Positions 9,880 to 22,552 are shown, numbered from the stretch's first letter. The stretch: DNA of 64,000 bases from Collybia mongolica (GCA_013420905.1 JAAXNY010000003.1:372001-436000); one strand, 5' to 3'. Notes: generated by a model not told the origin, from the sequence alone. Numbers and translations are program-made.

Positions 9880-11790
9880 ATACAAAACATTGCATATCTC
9901 CACAATGACAAGAGTTATGGATACAATTTAAATTGCTACTACTACCCAATGTAGATATTTATATGTATTTGTATTTGTTTGTACACCATCAAATATCATG
10001 ATTGAAAGCAGCTCTCTCACTACAAGCATGTTACAAATGAATATCAAGTTTGTGTATGAGTTAGCCACATAGCTAGCCAAACAAACAATACCATCAAAGT
10101 TCCCACACTATAAATCATTGCATATCTCAACAACAACAAGGCCTATGGATGTAATTTAAATTGCTAGTGTTAGATATGGTGAAGTAGTACCTTGTGTATA
10201 TATTTGTAAGTGTTTGTATTTGTCTTTATTTTTCTAAACCTCATCAACAACAAATTTCTTGCTACATATTGTAAATGAATACTGTCTGCATATCATTTCA
10301 CCACACATCTGGCCAAACAAACAATAATACTAAAGAAATTTCCCACAATATAGATGATACTTATCTCAGCAAATACAAAGCTGATGGACATGCTACTACT
10401 AGACATCATGAAGGATTACATTATGTGTTGTTTATATGTATTTGTAGTTGTTTGTACCCTCCCAAATCACATTATTCACAACAACTTTTTGACTGCATAT
10501 TACAAATGAATATCATCTGTATATCACTTTGCCAACATCTGGCCAAACAAACAATATTAATGAAGTTCCAACAATATAGATGATGCATATCTCAGCAACA
10601 CTTCTTGCTCTTTTACCACCACCATCTGACTGTGGGAATTTGTCCCTCCTGCACTAGGTTGTCCCTAAACTACCTAACACCTCATCCCTAATCGACATTG
10701 CCTTTCATCAGACCATTCTTTCAGCCTGGGCCACTATCCTTTTACACCATATCCAAATTTCTGACTTATCAGAGCTGATCCTGACTATCTGCAGGGTCAT
10801 CTCATCTTGCCTGTACTGGGGGCTTCACTAATCCGTTCACATCCACCTTATCAACTATCAGGCCATGCGAGGACACCACAACTCTTGTACTCTGCTTTGT
10901 GCAGATCCTTAGGGAGCATCACTGCCAACATTTTTGATGATTTTTTTGTACTCGCTTAACCAATACACCCAAATACAAAAGGAGGAAGGGGTCTGGCCCC
11001 CAATCAGCTACTGTCCCTGCACAGAGCACACCTCTTGGGGAGAATGCCAGTTTATTGTCCAATGGTGGGATTTGGCAGCCTCATTTTGGAGGGGAGTCAT
11101 TGCTTTGGGAGAGTGATGTGGAACAGGGGGGCATGTAATAGGGGGATTCAGGAGAGGGGGAGCAGGTTTGAGGTATGGGTCATTCATTTAGATTGGTCAT
11201 TTATCTTCAACACTAGGGGGGAGTAATGGGTTTCCAGGGCAACCTGAAAATACCAGGGGGGGAGTGGAACGGGGTACCAATGTGAAGGGAGGGGACCATG
11301 CCCCGACAAGTGAAGGCAAACCTTTAAGGCATTGGGAGGTTCAGACATGGTACAGTACAATACCATTGGACTGCAGGTATCCTCAGTCTAGACCCGTAAT
11401 ATGACCTGGAGAGCAACTTAGTGTACAGCTCCACCCTGATGGCCCATTACAGATTACTTAGTGGTAATAGGTGTTTCTGCCTGCATGTAGCTGGGTCAAA
11501 CCCACATGCGCTAAATATTATTATATGACCAAAAAAAAAAAAAAAAAAAAAAGATGCATATCTCAGCAAATACAAGGCTAATGGACACAATTGAAATTGC
11601 TACTACTCCTAGACCTATGGAAGGGGTACACCAGGAAATGTATATTTATATTTGTTTGTACCTTTCCAAATTTGATTATAATTTCTTGTTATGTATATCT
11701 ATTTTGATATCACATTCATATATTACTTGGCCAAAAGCATAGCCAAACAAGTCAATGTGGATGCTCATAGAATCTATAATGCTCAATATC
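9880..11790 (+). repeat. tandem array of about 230-bp units in X copy 1
   Basis: The motif TGCATATCTC recurs at about 9895, 10121, 10352, 10585 and, after the retroposon, 11557, a spacing of 226-233 bp. Each unit also carries GTTTGTTTGGCCAGATG-like and TTACAAATGAATATC-like parts. The retroposon at 10599-11553 sits exactly in the fourth occurrence. The units are diverged, so this is an old array. Confidence 0.7.
10599..11553 (+). mobile_element. non-autonomous retroposon (about 930 bp plus A tail), copy 1
   Basis: The insert starts CACTTCTTGCTC and ends TATATGACC followed by 23 A residues. It is flanked by a perfect 17-bp duplication, GATGCATATCTCAGCAA, at 10582-10598 and 11554-11570. The A tail and long duplication show target-primed reverse transcription. 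Related copies are at 38922-39870 and 53709-54636. No reverse transcriptase is encoded. A small frame starting MPVLGASLIRSHPP is open in the other two copies but broken here, so it may be chance. Confidence 0.85.
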
Positions 11791-12531
11791 TTGACAATGG
11801 CTAGCTATATGAGTATGGTTAAATATACTGTAGTATGTGATAATACAAGAAAAAAACACTTAACAGGCATATGTACATTTGTTTGAACTTTGTCTTTGAT
11901 AATGATATTTCTATTTTTAGCATATCTGATAAGTTCTTGATTAGGATGTAAGGCTAGAAATAAATTGTTAAATGTTGGATGGTTAATATACATTTCAATA
12001 CTGTGGGAACTTGTTTCTTTTATTATTATGAGTTCTTTATCAACCTAGATTTTGGGCAAAAAGTTGATTCATTCATTCATATTTCAACACCATGGGAAAA
12101 TATTTCCATAATGGGATTTTTCTTCTCTTGTGGCTCTTTACAGCATTTCTCTACAAATACAAAGTATTGTGACATGATTTGCATGTATTTGGGATGCTTA
12201 CATAATGCTTTTGATGATGCCATCAAAATTATGCATATCTAATATTTCAAAGTGTCACGTTTGAAAATTTATTTTGTGTTTTTCTCCATAACCAGTAAAG
12301 CTATTAACTTTGTTTTCATATGTTTGGAATGTACAAACATGGCTCTACAATTTCCTTGTTGAGCATATTTTTCCCACAGTCCATTTTGAGTGAAATATTA
12401 GAAATGTCCAGGATCAGCTAGTTTTGAAGGTCTGTGTGTTATGCCAGGGGTAAACAAACATTTTACTGTATAACAACAATGACCCTTACCAAACATGACC
12501 CTTGTAGGAAATTACATCAAACATTGGAATA

Positions 12532-15131
12532 CAGCCAAACCTGCCATAACCCATGGCCCTCGGTGGAAGCCAAAAAGTATGGGTTATCACAGAGTATGGG
12601 TTTTGGGAGGGGTCATTATAGGGTCAGTTAAACAGCTTGTATTTGGTCATTATACATAGTTCTAAGGTATTTGCATGGTGTATATATGATTTCTAAGTAA
12701 AATAATTGGTAATAGTTGTAGGTTTAAGTGAGTTGAGCCTGTCGAGGCATGTTTGACGGCCAAAACTTGCGAGGAGCCCCTCCAACTTGCGCGCAAATGG
12801 CTCATCAAGATCTGCAACGTATTTTTGGATTGTCAAGGCAGCAGATAATGCCTCATGACGAGACAGCTTCTTCTCTGCAGAGTCATTATCTGAGTTGTCA
12901 TCCCCATTGATCACTGCCTGCTGCGCTGCGTTGCGCCTTTCTAACACCGCCTTGTAGATGTCCTCGTCTGCCACTTCACTGTAAGTATTGTCCTTGTTGA
13001 CTGGGTTGAGCAACTCAGTAAAATCCATCTGATTACCCCGCTGCAGGACACCAATTTCCTCAAGATGATCTAGGGAAGCAGAAACATTGTTCTCTGCAGC
13101 AGTGACTGGGTCAGCAGGTTTGTTTAGAAGGGATGATATGCGGATAGCTGGAGCATCGGGAGTGGAGTTAGGATTGAGAAGACTGTCGGGGAGAATGCCA
13201 GACTTCCGCCAACAATTCCGGATTGTGGTTGTGTCGACCTCTTTCCACGTGATATCAGCCATTCGCATTGATTCGAGTATGTTAATGTTGTAAATGTCAG
13301 CAGGAGGGATGTTGCTGTCATAGCAATCAATAGTGCGATCCATGAAACGGGCGCGGTAATGTGCTTTGAAGCAGCGAATGATTCCTGCATCAGCGGGTTG
13401 AACATGAGCTGTCAGATTAGGGGAGAAGTTCTCAACCACAATGTTTGTGAGATCCTCAGGTGGGTTGTGTGCACTAAAATTGTCCTGGAACAGAAGGATC
13501 TTGCATCCCTCACGTCGCAACTTTGCATCCCAGTCATGAAGCCATTCTTGGTAAAGGACTGTGGTCATCCAGGCCTTTGCATTACTTCGATAGTAGAAGC
13601 CAAGCTGCACCCCTGATTTTCGTTGAAATGGTTGTGGTTGCTCGAATTTCCCAATGATGATGGGTCTGAGTTTTTCTGTACCAGTGGCATTGATTGTGAA
13701 TGCATATGTCAATTGCTTCTTGTCGCCCTTCACTCCAGAAGATGGTTTGTTCATCAGGCCACGGTCTGGAGGCATTCTGAAGGAGCCATAGTAAGTACAC
13801 AAAATTATGTCAGTGAAGGAATCCAACTCACGCCCAAAAAAGGCCAGTCTCATCCATATTGAAGATGTCCTTCAAACGAAATCCATGCCTCCTGATAAGC
13901 TCGCAAAGTCTCTCGCGCTCGCACTCAATATCCTCGGGGTTTGCAGAACCGGCCTCACCATGCCGCTTGTAGTTCCGCAAACCACAACGTTTCTTTAAGG
14001 CTTCCAGCCACCCTTCACTCAAGGCAAGCCTTTCATCGTCTGGCATGCCCACAAGATTGGCAAAGCGGTTCCATTTCTGCCTGAGAATCTCCCCACTGAC
14101 ATGAATATTATCTGACATGGCCTTCGTAACCCACAGCTCCAGCATCTTGTTGACTTCTGGATGCTCTGTCTGCTTGACGTGCTTTGCATTCCCAGGTTGT
14201 CCCCTTCCAAGCACCTCTGCATATTGCTTACAGTACTTGTTCTCGTCCTTCAGCCATGCTGAAATGGTGGGTTGCTTGAGGCAAAGGTTTGGGTATGCTT
14301 CATTCCAATGCAAAGCAGTCTTTCCTTGGCTGGACTTCTGTGCATGATGCCAGTCAAGAATTTCAATCCGTTGCTTCAATGTCGCATTCTCTTTCTTTGT
14401 GAAAACTGGTGCTTTCTTCCCCTTCTCTGCCTGTGGCACTATCTTCTGAGTCTCGGGGCCTAAATCAGAGAAATGTGAGATCCATGTCAAGTTCACACTA
14501 CAAATTTCACAAACATTTTCTCTTATTGCCCACAGCTTTTTTAACACCTCCTCCCAGCTCCATAAGCTTGTAAACCACTGCCTTCTGCCTTGACTCCAGC
14601 TGTCCCAGCCCACACTCATAGTCAGAAGCATTCTTGAGAAGATCAATGACAGCATCTTTGTCAACGAGATTGGCCTCATTGTCAAGCCAGGTTTCATCAT
14701 CACTTGAAATCTGCTCGTGGTTGGACATCTTGGCAAGTAGCTCATCCTTGCGTGATTTTATTTGTGCCTTGAGTCAGGACACACCAGCTTTGAGTACTTC
14801 AAGAGGCTTTCTTGACATTGACTCAGGGCACGGAATTTGTTGAGGTGTCAGGCTTAATAGGCAGGGTACCATTATTTAGGCTTTTTTCCCTTGAGTGGTT
14901 GGGGTCATGCAGCCCTCCTTGATGTGTTGACAAAATATTGATGTCATTGAGACCAGAAATTACATAAATTTTAGTACATTATGGGTTATGAAACCCCCCC
15001 AGGACCTATGGGTTATGGAGTATGGCAGGGAGCCCGAATTTCCCTGCGAACCAACTTGGTGGAAGCCCCAAACCCATGGGTTATTACAGAGTATGGGTTA
15101 TGACAAGTATGGGTTAGGACAGGGTTGACTG
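12532..15131 (-). mobile_element. pogo/Fot1-type DNA transposon (2600 bp), apparently intact
   Basis: The ends are inverted (CAGCCAAACCTGCCATAACC on the left, CAGTCAACCCTGTCCTAACC read from the right) and flanked by TA at 12530-12531 and 15132-15133. The unoccupied site, with a single TA, is present in X copy 3 near 49437 (reverse strand) and, slightly changed, near 46325. Repeated TATGGGTTA/TAACCCATA motifs lie just inside both ends and may bind the transposase. One complete transposase gene fills the interior. Confidence 0.93.
12693..14728 (-). CDS. pogo/Fot1-type transposase (CENP-B-like DNA binding, DDE_1 nuclease)
   Basis: The gene has three exons (14728-14515, 14459-13832, 13776-12693) and two 55-nt introns: 14514-14460 (GTTTGT...TTTAG) and 13831-13777 (GTGAGT...TTCAG). 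Spliced, it gives 641 codons with no stop. The N-terminal half contains a helix-turn-helix segment (LCLKQPTISAWLKDE) and a Tc5/CENP-B-type DNA-binding region. The nuclease follows, with the first aspartate in FNMDETGLFW, the second in LFQDNFSAH and the third in QPADAGIIRCFK, giving a DDD triad. It should cut and paste the surrounding element at TA sites in the nucleus. The start at MSNHEQISSDD is the first ATG of exon 1. Intact reading frame, splice sites and ends suggest recent arrival and possible activity. Confidence 0.9.
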
Positions 15132-15133
15132 TA

Positions 15134-17630
15134 ATCAACAACTACTACTATATTTACCTGAAATACAAAAAGGATTGATTTCTCTATTTATTGACACATG
15201 TCACATGGTCTATTCCATCACATAAGTATGCCAAATACATGGCAACAATCTGAATGCTTATTTAGTGTCCATGATCCTGGAAAAAGTTAGTTCTGATGGT
15301 TTTTGTGTTTTCTCCATAACCAGGCAAGCTATGGCATTGGGTTTTGTGCACAGGCATTGCTTGTTTACTTGGTAACATTTTCCCATGGTCACATGACCTC
15401 TATAAACTATCATTTACATTTTTTCTAGTCATTTACAACTTCCTGAATGTGGAATGGACTTATTTCTCCTAAGAAAAGAAATAAAGAACAAGTACCTGCC
15501 ACACAGTGTGTTGGCCCACTCCACCCAAGTAGGCATTTGGATCAATATTACTTCCTTAGTGATTTAGCTATTTGGTATATTCTTTGTTTATTAATTGTCT
15601 TAAAATTTAAACAATTAGTTTAAGTTTCACAATTGGGTAGTCCAATCTATAAATAGGTACATTGGATAAATACTGTGGGTGTACCAGAAGTCTATATTAG
15701 CTGACTAGAGCTGTGCAAATAGTACAGGGTTAAAGTATCAGTAAGAAGTAAACTAATATTTGTAAAAGGAATAAGAACATATCACAAGGTAGATAGAATT
15801 ACACCAAGGTAGTCTCAAGGTATACAGCAGCATATAGGTGCATATACAATAGAACAAGGTATATCTGGGCAACTAGATGTGGGGCACATATGCACTCACC
15901 TTACACACATCTGGTTAGGGCATAGGGGTGATTGGCACTACTTGGTTTAGACAGCACATCTAGGGGTGCACACCTAGCCACTAGGTGATGGTTCTACCAT
16001 ATGGAATACACCACTGCACCACCCATGTCCACCATGCTAGCTGCTCACTGGTAATGTGGCAGGTGCCTCTGTAGTTCTTGCTGCAGCTCTTATTGTTGTG
16101 ATTTTGCAGTTGTTATTTTCACTGAGAGGGGTGGGTATGAGAGAGGGTGGTGGTATCCATGGCAGTGGACCTGGCATTGTATTTGGCAGTATTGTGCACA
16201 ATCATATGGCAGGGAGGCGATGGGAGGGGCAGCTGGGGATGTAGTGGTGGAGGTTGACAACAAGGCTGACAGGTGATGTAGCACCTATCAACAATATTCA
16301 GCCATTGCCAGTAATGGCCAAGAGTAGGCAGCAGGGGTCATTATAAAAACAAGCACCTTGGACTGACAAGCTCATATTGCTAAATGGTTAATCTGCATGC
16401 TTTATGCACATGACATGTAACCTTGATGCCTTGTATTTGACTCTCCAAAATATTGCATTTTTGTGCATTAAATAAGCAATGGTAACTATAATTAAGTAAG
16501 CAATCTGGACAGTCTGCATGGACTTCATGAGGAGTTGTTCCAAGCTGGGTCTGAGCATCCAAGTAACAGCATGGATTTATGGACTTAGCTTTGACTTGGC
16601 TCAGATGCAGACTGCCAATTAAGCAGGGCTCCCTGCCAAACAGGGTCTGAGCTCAGTCTGCAGACATCTGCATTTGTCTGTGTGGTCTGTGTGGCTCATG
16701 TGGCTCAGTGTAAAGTCCCCAGGGAAGCTACTGAGTTGGTTGTATATTTGGAATATACAAATATGGATCTACATTTTCAAGTTTGTTAATTTTTTCACAG
16801 TCCATCTCTGAGAGTCTGAGTCCCCAGTTTACCAGCTGACTTATTTTTAAGGAAAATGCCTAGATATATATTGTTACCTTTTGTTGGTGGATATTTGTAT
16901 AGGATCTATAAATGCCAACTTCTATTGGCAATTCATATGCAGTTGCTTATACCATACACCATGGATATGGGTGAAGTTGTAAGGGGATCACTTGTTTGTC
17001 CACATCTAGCCATCAGAATTACTATTGCACAGCTTGCATAGCCTCACTGTTATACATATTATTCTGACACACACTGCTTTAACCCCTTGACAGATAGTAG
17101 TTTACTCTGGACTAATATATCACAGATGTATTGTTGCATCAGTAGAGTTACTGATATTGGATTCTGTTGTTATTTGAGACATAGGCACAATGTACTGTAT
17201 ATAAGGTGCCCCTTCCTCTCCATGGAAGGGCACCTTTGTAATAGGGTTGGGCTAGGGTCTCTACCATGGTCAAGTCTCTAGTGCTCTATGCTCATCCTTC
17301 CCTGCATGGTTGTTTGTACTGTGTATACTGCTCCCTGTCTGAGCCTCTTGGCAACATGACCCCTTACAGAAGTGCAACAAGTATTTGGCAAGCTCAAATG
17401 TGTGGTCATATTACATCTTCATGTTGTGCATCCATCAGGCCTTCCATGTTGTCAAGCTACTCCCTGTACCCTACAATCTAATTCTAGGACAATGCCTGAC
17501 AAGTGTTCCAGAACCAAACTTATCAACAACAAAAAGTAATATAAAGTTGAAGAGATTCTGGATAGCTAGTTCTATTGCAACAACCTGACTCTAGAAATAT
17601 AAAGAAAAGTTAATCAAAAAAAAAAACATA
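15134..17630. repeat. right part of X copy 1
   Basis: Continuation of repeat X after the pogo element. 15134-15530 matches 46330-46684 and the reverse of 49030-49430. 15530-15730 matches 48840-49030 in reverse. 16740-17590 matches 46685-47470 in reverse. The part 15740-16680 is not found elsewhere in the window and includes a stretch ending GTGGCTCAGTGTAAAG, like the terminus of the element at 47489-48832. No gene is recognised. Confidence 0.55.
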
Positions 17631-17719
17631 AGGACTTGTATCTGCCAGTAATGGCCCTCTACCTCAAGTGTATCAATATGACAGTAAGGCCTGAATTGCC
17701 AAGGTAACTGTAGCACTAA

Positions 17720-17949
17720 CACACTGTAAGTTCCTTCAACAATGTAACAAGGTCTGGGCAGCCAATGGTCTCCCTGCCACTACAGGGCATGAATTCCAAA
17801 TTGGGGGAACCACCCACTTTCTTCTAATCTATGGGATGCCACCAGATATTGTAAAAGCATTGGGGAGATGGTCCTCAAACCTTTTGCACTACTAGAGATC
17901 ACTGGCCACCTTAGGTGGCCTGTACACCAAATTTCTTCCACATGTGTAG
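17720..17949 (+). pseudogene. remnant of a tyrosine recombinase (integrase) C-terminus
   Basis: One plus frame reads GHEFQIGGTTHFLL, then GMPPDIVKALGRWSS and, after a TAG, RSLATLGGLYTKFLPHV. This matches the C-terminal catalytic layout of fungal tyrosine recombinases, which usually have GHSFRIGGTT at this place. Here the catalytic arginine is glutamine (CAA, from CGA), and the tryptophan expected after HY is TAG. Only about 75 codons remain. Such genes occur in Crypton-like or DIRS-like elements; I cannot tell which. It is non-functional. Confidence 0.6.
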
Positions 17950-18416
17950 ATATACAGCACCATGACTCTACTACAGGCTCAACTGCTTGAGTGGATGTCT
18001 CCTGTTTCACAATCCTTTGACACACCTGTGGCTTAGTCCTCTGTGTCATCTCTTTCCGGTTCATGTCAACACCACCAGACCCTCAGTAAGCAAAGGCTGA
18101 GGTCCAACACCCATCACTAAGACAGAGTGGAATGATCATCACACACAATATTCCTCAACCTCAAACAGTGCTTGAAAATTATATTGGTATCATGTCAAAC
18201 CAATTGGTATGCTACTCAGGTCCCAGGCCATGAAGAGGCCTAAATGGTATGCAATGAAGTCATAACAAGCCATAAACCACCAAAAGACAGGTAAAGTATT
18301 TTCACTATGAAAACTGTCATTCACTTGGGTCATGGACAACAACATCCATAACAGATCTGCATTATACAGGCCGTTAGCATAAGATCAACCAAGAATAGCG
18401 TGCTTTAAAGCAGTCC
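17950..18416. other. spacer 3' of trs65
   Basis: No feature recognised between the recombinase remnant and the stop codon of trs65. Confidence 0.4.
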
Positions 18417-21339
18417 TCACCGAAGATTCATCGAGAACCCGGATTCAATGTCAGTCAGAGTCAAAGTGTCAATAGAATGAACACCGGGTGTCACAGCCAA
18501 GAACTCCATGCGAACTGACTGACAGGCAGATGGGCGGAGCGGTCTGGAAGGATCTTTAGGCCAGTCGTCTCGTGGTGAAGTTCGATCACTTACCCAATTC
18601 GAACCCGCGCGTCCATAGGCAACACACCAGGGAACCCCATCTTTTTTGACAGGGCCGACGCTCCATCCTGCCCCATACCGCCACCCATGGTACCCCTCCT
18701 CCGCCGTGTACGATCCGGACACGTAACCTCAAACCGCCTCGTCCATCCCGACTGGTTAAACACGAAGATATCCAGCGTAAAGTAGTCCAGCGGGTATATC
18801 TTCCCGGGCCCCAATATCCCTTTCTCTTCACCTCGACCCCGCCTCGTCTCGTCGCCCGAAGGGAGCAGCCCAACCGACACGACGATCGCCTCGCCGCTCT
18901 CCTCCACATTCTGGAGTTGGCTGAACATCTTCTGTTCCCCAAATGCGCCCGCCACCCACGGGCCGGGGGTTTGCGGGACAGGCACACCACCCATTCCCAC
19001 ACCGCGTTCTCGCCGAATCTCGACGCTGGGCCCTACGTTCCCGGTACTATGGGAGGCGATGGGACTTTGGGACATGGGAGTGGGTGGCGTGGCTGATAAG
19101 GGTGGATAGGCGGGATATGCGGGTGTCATTGGAGGCACCTGGTCATACGGTGACATTCCCGAGCCGGAGTTGTAATTCGTGCCCACAGCGTCAGGTATGG
19201 GTGGTGGAGGCGGGGCGCTGTACGTCGTCGGCGAGCGTGGCATCTGAGTTGTAATGGAAGGAGGAATATATGATATCCGCGAGGAAGATCCAGGAAGGGA
19301 AGGGTGCTCCCTATCCCGGGAGGAGTTGTTCGGATTCAGCATTGATGTGGAGGCACGGTTGGGGGTGCCGCTAGCTTTCATCGAACGCGCTGCAAAGATG
19401 TTTGCCCCAGGGAGCGTGTGGCGTTTGCTGCCCGCTGTCGCGAACGGTTGCGGTGTCGAACCAGTGGAGTATGAGCCTTGCGTGGAGGATGTAAACCCGG
19501 GTGTGCGCGGCGTTGTGGCACCAGGGAACGGGGAAGCTGGTTCTGGCAGGGCGTGCCGTCCGCTCAGGAAATCGCTCCCATCGGATATGTCGACGGCATC
19601 GAACGGGTGTGTTTGATGGGCGGACAGGTCCAGGACACAGTTCCACCTTGATGAAAAGGTCTGCGTTGGAAATACGTCTGTGTGAACATCCGACCGCGGG
19701 GCTACATACGGCTTTCCATGTATATTTATTGTGACTGCACGTTGGAGATCAGACACCCCATGCCGTTTTTCGTGATCACGGGAAAGAGAGAACCCTTCGA
19801 ATTCTTCCGGCGCCCGGAGAAACGAGACAGCGTACAGCAGGTTATACTGCCCCATCGACCCAACTCGAAGGGGAAACATTTTTTTCTCGGCATTCTTGTC
19901 AAATCCATCGTCTCCCCATCCAATGAGAGTAGCCTTGGCCCCATCCCCGCCAACGTTGACATCGATCTTCTCGACCATGAACCCTACGTTCGGGCCCGAA
20001 TCCCCAGAATTCTCGACCTCGACACACAATACGACCGTACGCTCCTCGTTCCCCGCTTCCCGTCTTTCCCGCTCTTCTTCGCCTTCGTCAACATCCAAGT
20101 CCTCATTCTCAGGAAGGAGCACATATGGGACGAAGACCGTGCGCATGCGCACACGGAATCCAGATACTGTCTGGAGAGTTTTGCGATACGACTTTCGTAG
20201 CGTGGGGTGTGCAGTACGAACGGCCGTCATCGGCGAGGGGGAAGGTGTTGCAAGCGTGGGTAACGAGACGGGGGCGAGGGAGAACAGTTTTTGCCGGGAC
20301 ACTGTGCCAAGGCGCGTTGTTGGCAGGTGTACGCGGTTGGCCCCCTTTTCTGAGAACGTGGAGCCTGTGGAATATAAGTATATAGGAGAATTGGCCGTTC
20401 TGAAAATAAAGCTTACCTGCCAATAACCCTTCAAGAAGATTCACTTCTTCAAGCCCACTAAGAATATCCTCCTCTGTCTCCACGGGTGCTCCACTTGGCG
20501 ATGTTGGAGATTTTGGAACTGCGATAGGTTGGCCCACGGAAGCAAAGTACACAGCAAGGGGATGCTTGGCCTGAGTGAGCACCTGCGGCTTTTCTCGCAG
20601 TGTCGCCGATACCGTCAGACAAAGGAGAGGATCTGTGATTGTCAATCGCAAAAAAGCTAACGAACCGTGAGTCATCGCGACACGTTGTATGATCAAGAAA
20701 TCCTACCAACAGTGAGGGCGAGTCGATAGACAGCTACCCAGGTATTCTCTTCGACTGACCACAATAGCGAGAACGCCTCTTCTGCTGTGTTCTGTCCCCA
20801 TATGCTTGCTAACAGGAGTGTTCCCTCGGAGGTTGCATACCTACGGTCTTGTTCTGCGGACGAGGGCGTCGGGTTGGGAGTACTTGGTGGAAATATTGAA
20901 GGATGGTGAGGTTGGAGGCGAGTGCTGCCCTTGGCAAGGGAAGCCGTCCGAGGAGGTGCAGAGAGCCTGGAGGTCCGTAGGGGCTCTGCATTGGAGTTTG
21001 GCGCAGGCGATATGTACGTGGCCTCGAGGGAGATTTGGATATGGGCTAGAAAGGATAACAGCACGGGTGGTGGATGGTTTGGATCCACTGGATCCGCTGA
21101 AGTTGGATGTTCGATACGAAGTGTAAGGAGGGATTGAAGCTGCTCGTCTGAGTACGCGTGAGTTTGCAAAGACTGCCGAGGCTGTACGACTCACCGAAAA
21201 ACGCCTGTTTTCTCTCCGCATGCGACGACCGCAATCGCTTCAACCAGTCATCCGTATCTGCTGCGGGTGGAAATTCGATTGAGGTGTCGGGGACGACCAC
21301 GTTCAAAGACGAAGACGCGAACAAGTGCTCGAACAACAT
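18417..21339 (-). CDS. trs65: TRAPPII complex subunit, Trs65-like
   Basis: Five exons: 21339-21195, 21147-20707, 20632-20417, 20364-18594 and 18543-18417. The four introns are 47, 74, 52 and 50 nt, all GT-AG. Together they give 2700 nt, 899 amino acids, without a stop. The N-terminus reads MLFEHLFASSSLNVVVPDTS. A beta-rich central part contains RTVVLCVEVENSGDSGPNVG and VGSMGQYNLLYAV, followed by a long Ser/Pro-rich disordered linker and a C-terminal immunoglobulin-like part ending in SGFSMNLR. This fits the Trs65 subunit of TRAPPII, which helps activate Rab11-type GTPases at the late Golgi. Identification is from remembered family layout, without a search. GC content and intact CpGs contrast with the surrounding repeats, as expected of a selected host gene. 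Confidence 0.75.
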
Positions 21340-22196
21340 GTTTTCGACGACCTTGGGGGAAATCTAAATTCAGAATAAGTACTTGTCAGGCCTATCGTGT
21401 CGCTATCTTACCAACTATTATTCAAGAAAGGTCTAGTCTGAAGTCAAACCACTGTCCACGATATAGCAGACGCGCTCGGACAGCTTATTGGGGAGCTTGC
21501 TCTAGGGTTCAGGAAGAAACTCCGAGGTTAGTAACTAACAGGTTACTAACAGGCAGCTTTGGAGGGGGTTATTCACAGACGTCAATAACATGTTAGTAGC
21601 ATGTTAAAAATTGTTAGAAATGTTATTAACACTGTTAATAATTGTTAAAATATCCCTCACCCCTACCAATCCCACACTGTGAGCTCCATAGAGGATGAAT
21701 TTACAACCCCCCTTTCCTTGCTTAAGCAGTGGGAAGTCATCTTTATAAAGTACAAGCTTACTACCTGTGCCAAAGGCACGGGGGGGTGGCTCGTCCATTC
21801 TGAGGGCAAATAATATTTACACAAATATATAAAGGGATTTCCAGATTATAAGAGCTAGATTACGGATGTAAGTCTAGGTGGGCATAAGTAAGTAATGGTA
21901 TGAAACAGTAAAGTAACGGGGAATATTCACCTCAGTGTGTGCACGGGAGCAAGAGCAACAGCTGAGGTGAGGGAATGAAATGTAACGGTATATCTACAGT
22001 GTAGGATAGGGGTGGTTCAGAAGGTGGATGGAAGGTGTATGGTAAGCATATCAAATGGTAAGGAGTGTTTCAGAACTGATGGCTCTTAGGTATAGCACAC
22101 TGCATGGACAACGGCACCTTGGCATCCAACACAGATATATGGTCACTGGAGTGTGGATTGCAGTTGGCCACAAATGGCATTGTTTTTTTTTTTCCC
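21340..22196. other. upstream region of trs65 and spacer
   Basis: Presumed promoter region of trs65 and AT-rich spacer. Repeated GTTA/TTAAC-type words occur at 21535-21660. I see no clear TATA box or other gene. Confidence 0.35.
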
Positions 22197-22204
22197 CATA
22201 CCAC

Positions 22205-22544
22205 AGGCCCCTGGAAGCTCCCCTATATGTTTGGGAATTTTTTGTGGATTTGAGACTCCCAAAATGATAATTTTCCCAGCCCAAAATAGTAGATCTGAGT
22301 GATTCTGGCGAAATCCTTAGCCTAAATATAGCAGATATCAGACCTTCCTTGAGGATTCTTTTCAAGTAATGGGTCACTGGTTCATTTGATCTGTTTCAGT
22401 TTGAGAAGAGCCAGAGCCCAGATTCACAATCCTCAAAAAGCACTAAACTATGTTTTATGATATAAGCCCTGGCCCATATAGTGGATTTAAGGCCCATTCT
22501 GGTGAAAAACTTCTCCAAACATATAGGGGAGCTTCCAGGGGCCT
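22205..22544. mobile_element. hAT-type MITE, copy 2 (340 bp)
   Basis: The inverted termini AGGCCCCTGGAAGCTCCCCT are perfect over at least 20 nt, and a perfect 8-bp duplication CATACCAC flanks them (22197-22204 and 22545-22552). The interior is non-coding and related to copy 1 at 8009-8567. An 8-bp duplication is the hAT hallmark; the autonomous partner is not in this window. Confidence 0.88.
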
Positions 22545-22552
22545 CATACCAC

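Larger units (their letters stand above)
9428..17600 (+). repeat. repeat family X, copy 1
   Basis: A long non-coding repeat shared in blocks with copy 2 (38065-40004) and copy 3 (46685-55626, reverse orientation). Its left end is a 31-bp imperfect palindrome around CTTATGTTTACATAAG. Inside are a second palindrome (9771-9834), tandem units of about 230 bp and further AT-rich blocks. Copy 1 carries a retroposon (10599-11553) and a pogo-type transposon (12532-15131). The right boundary is uncertain: copy 2 stops at the position matching 17203, while copy 3 matches to about 17590. No convincing protein gene belongs to X itself. Confidence 0.7.

Noticed and set aside
11430..11520. tRNA gene in the retroposon 3' part
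   Set aside because: Box-like words are present, but no acceptor and anticodon stems of a tRNA can be folded by eye.
9880..11790. Regular repeats that might be a CRISPR array
   Set aside because: Units are about 230 bp, diverged and continuous, with no short conserved repeat and unique spacers. The sequence context is eukaryotic.
17780..18064. Minus-strand frame opposite the recombinase remnant
   Set aside because: The plus frame carries recognisable recombinase motifs; the minus frame is its shadow.
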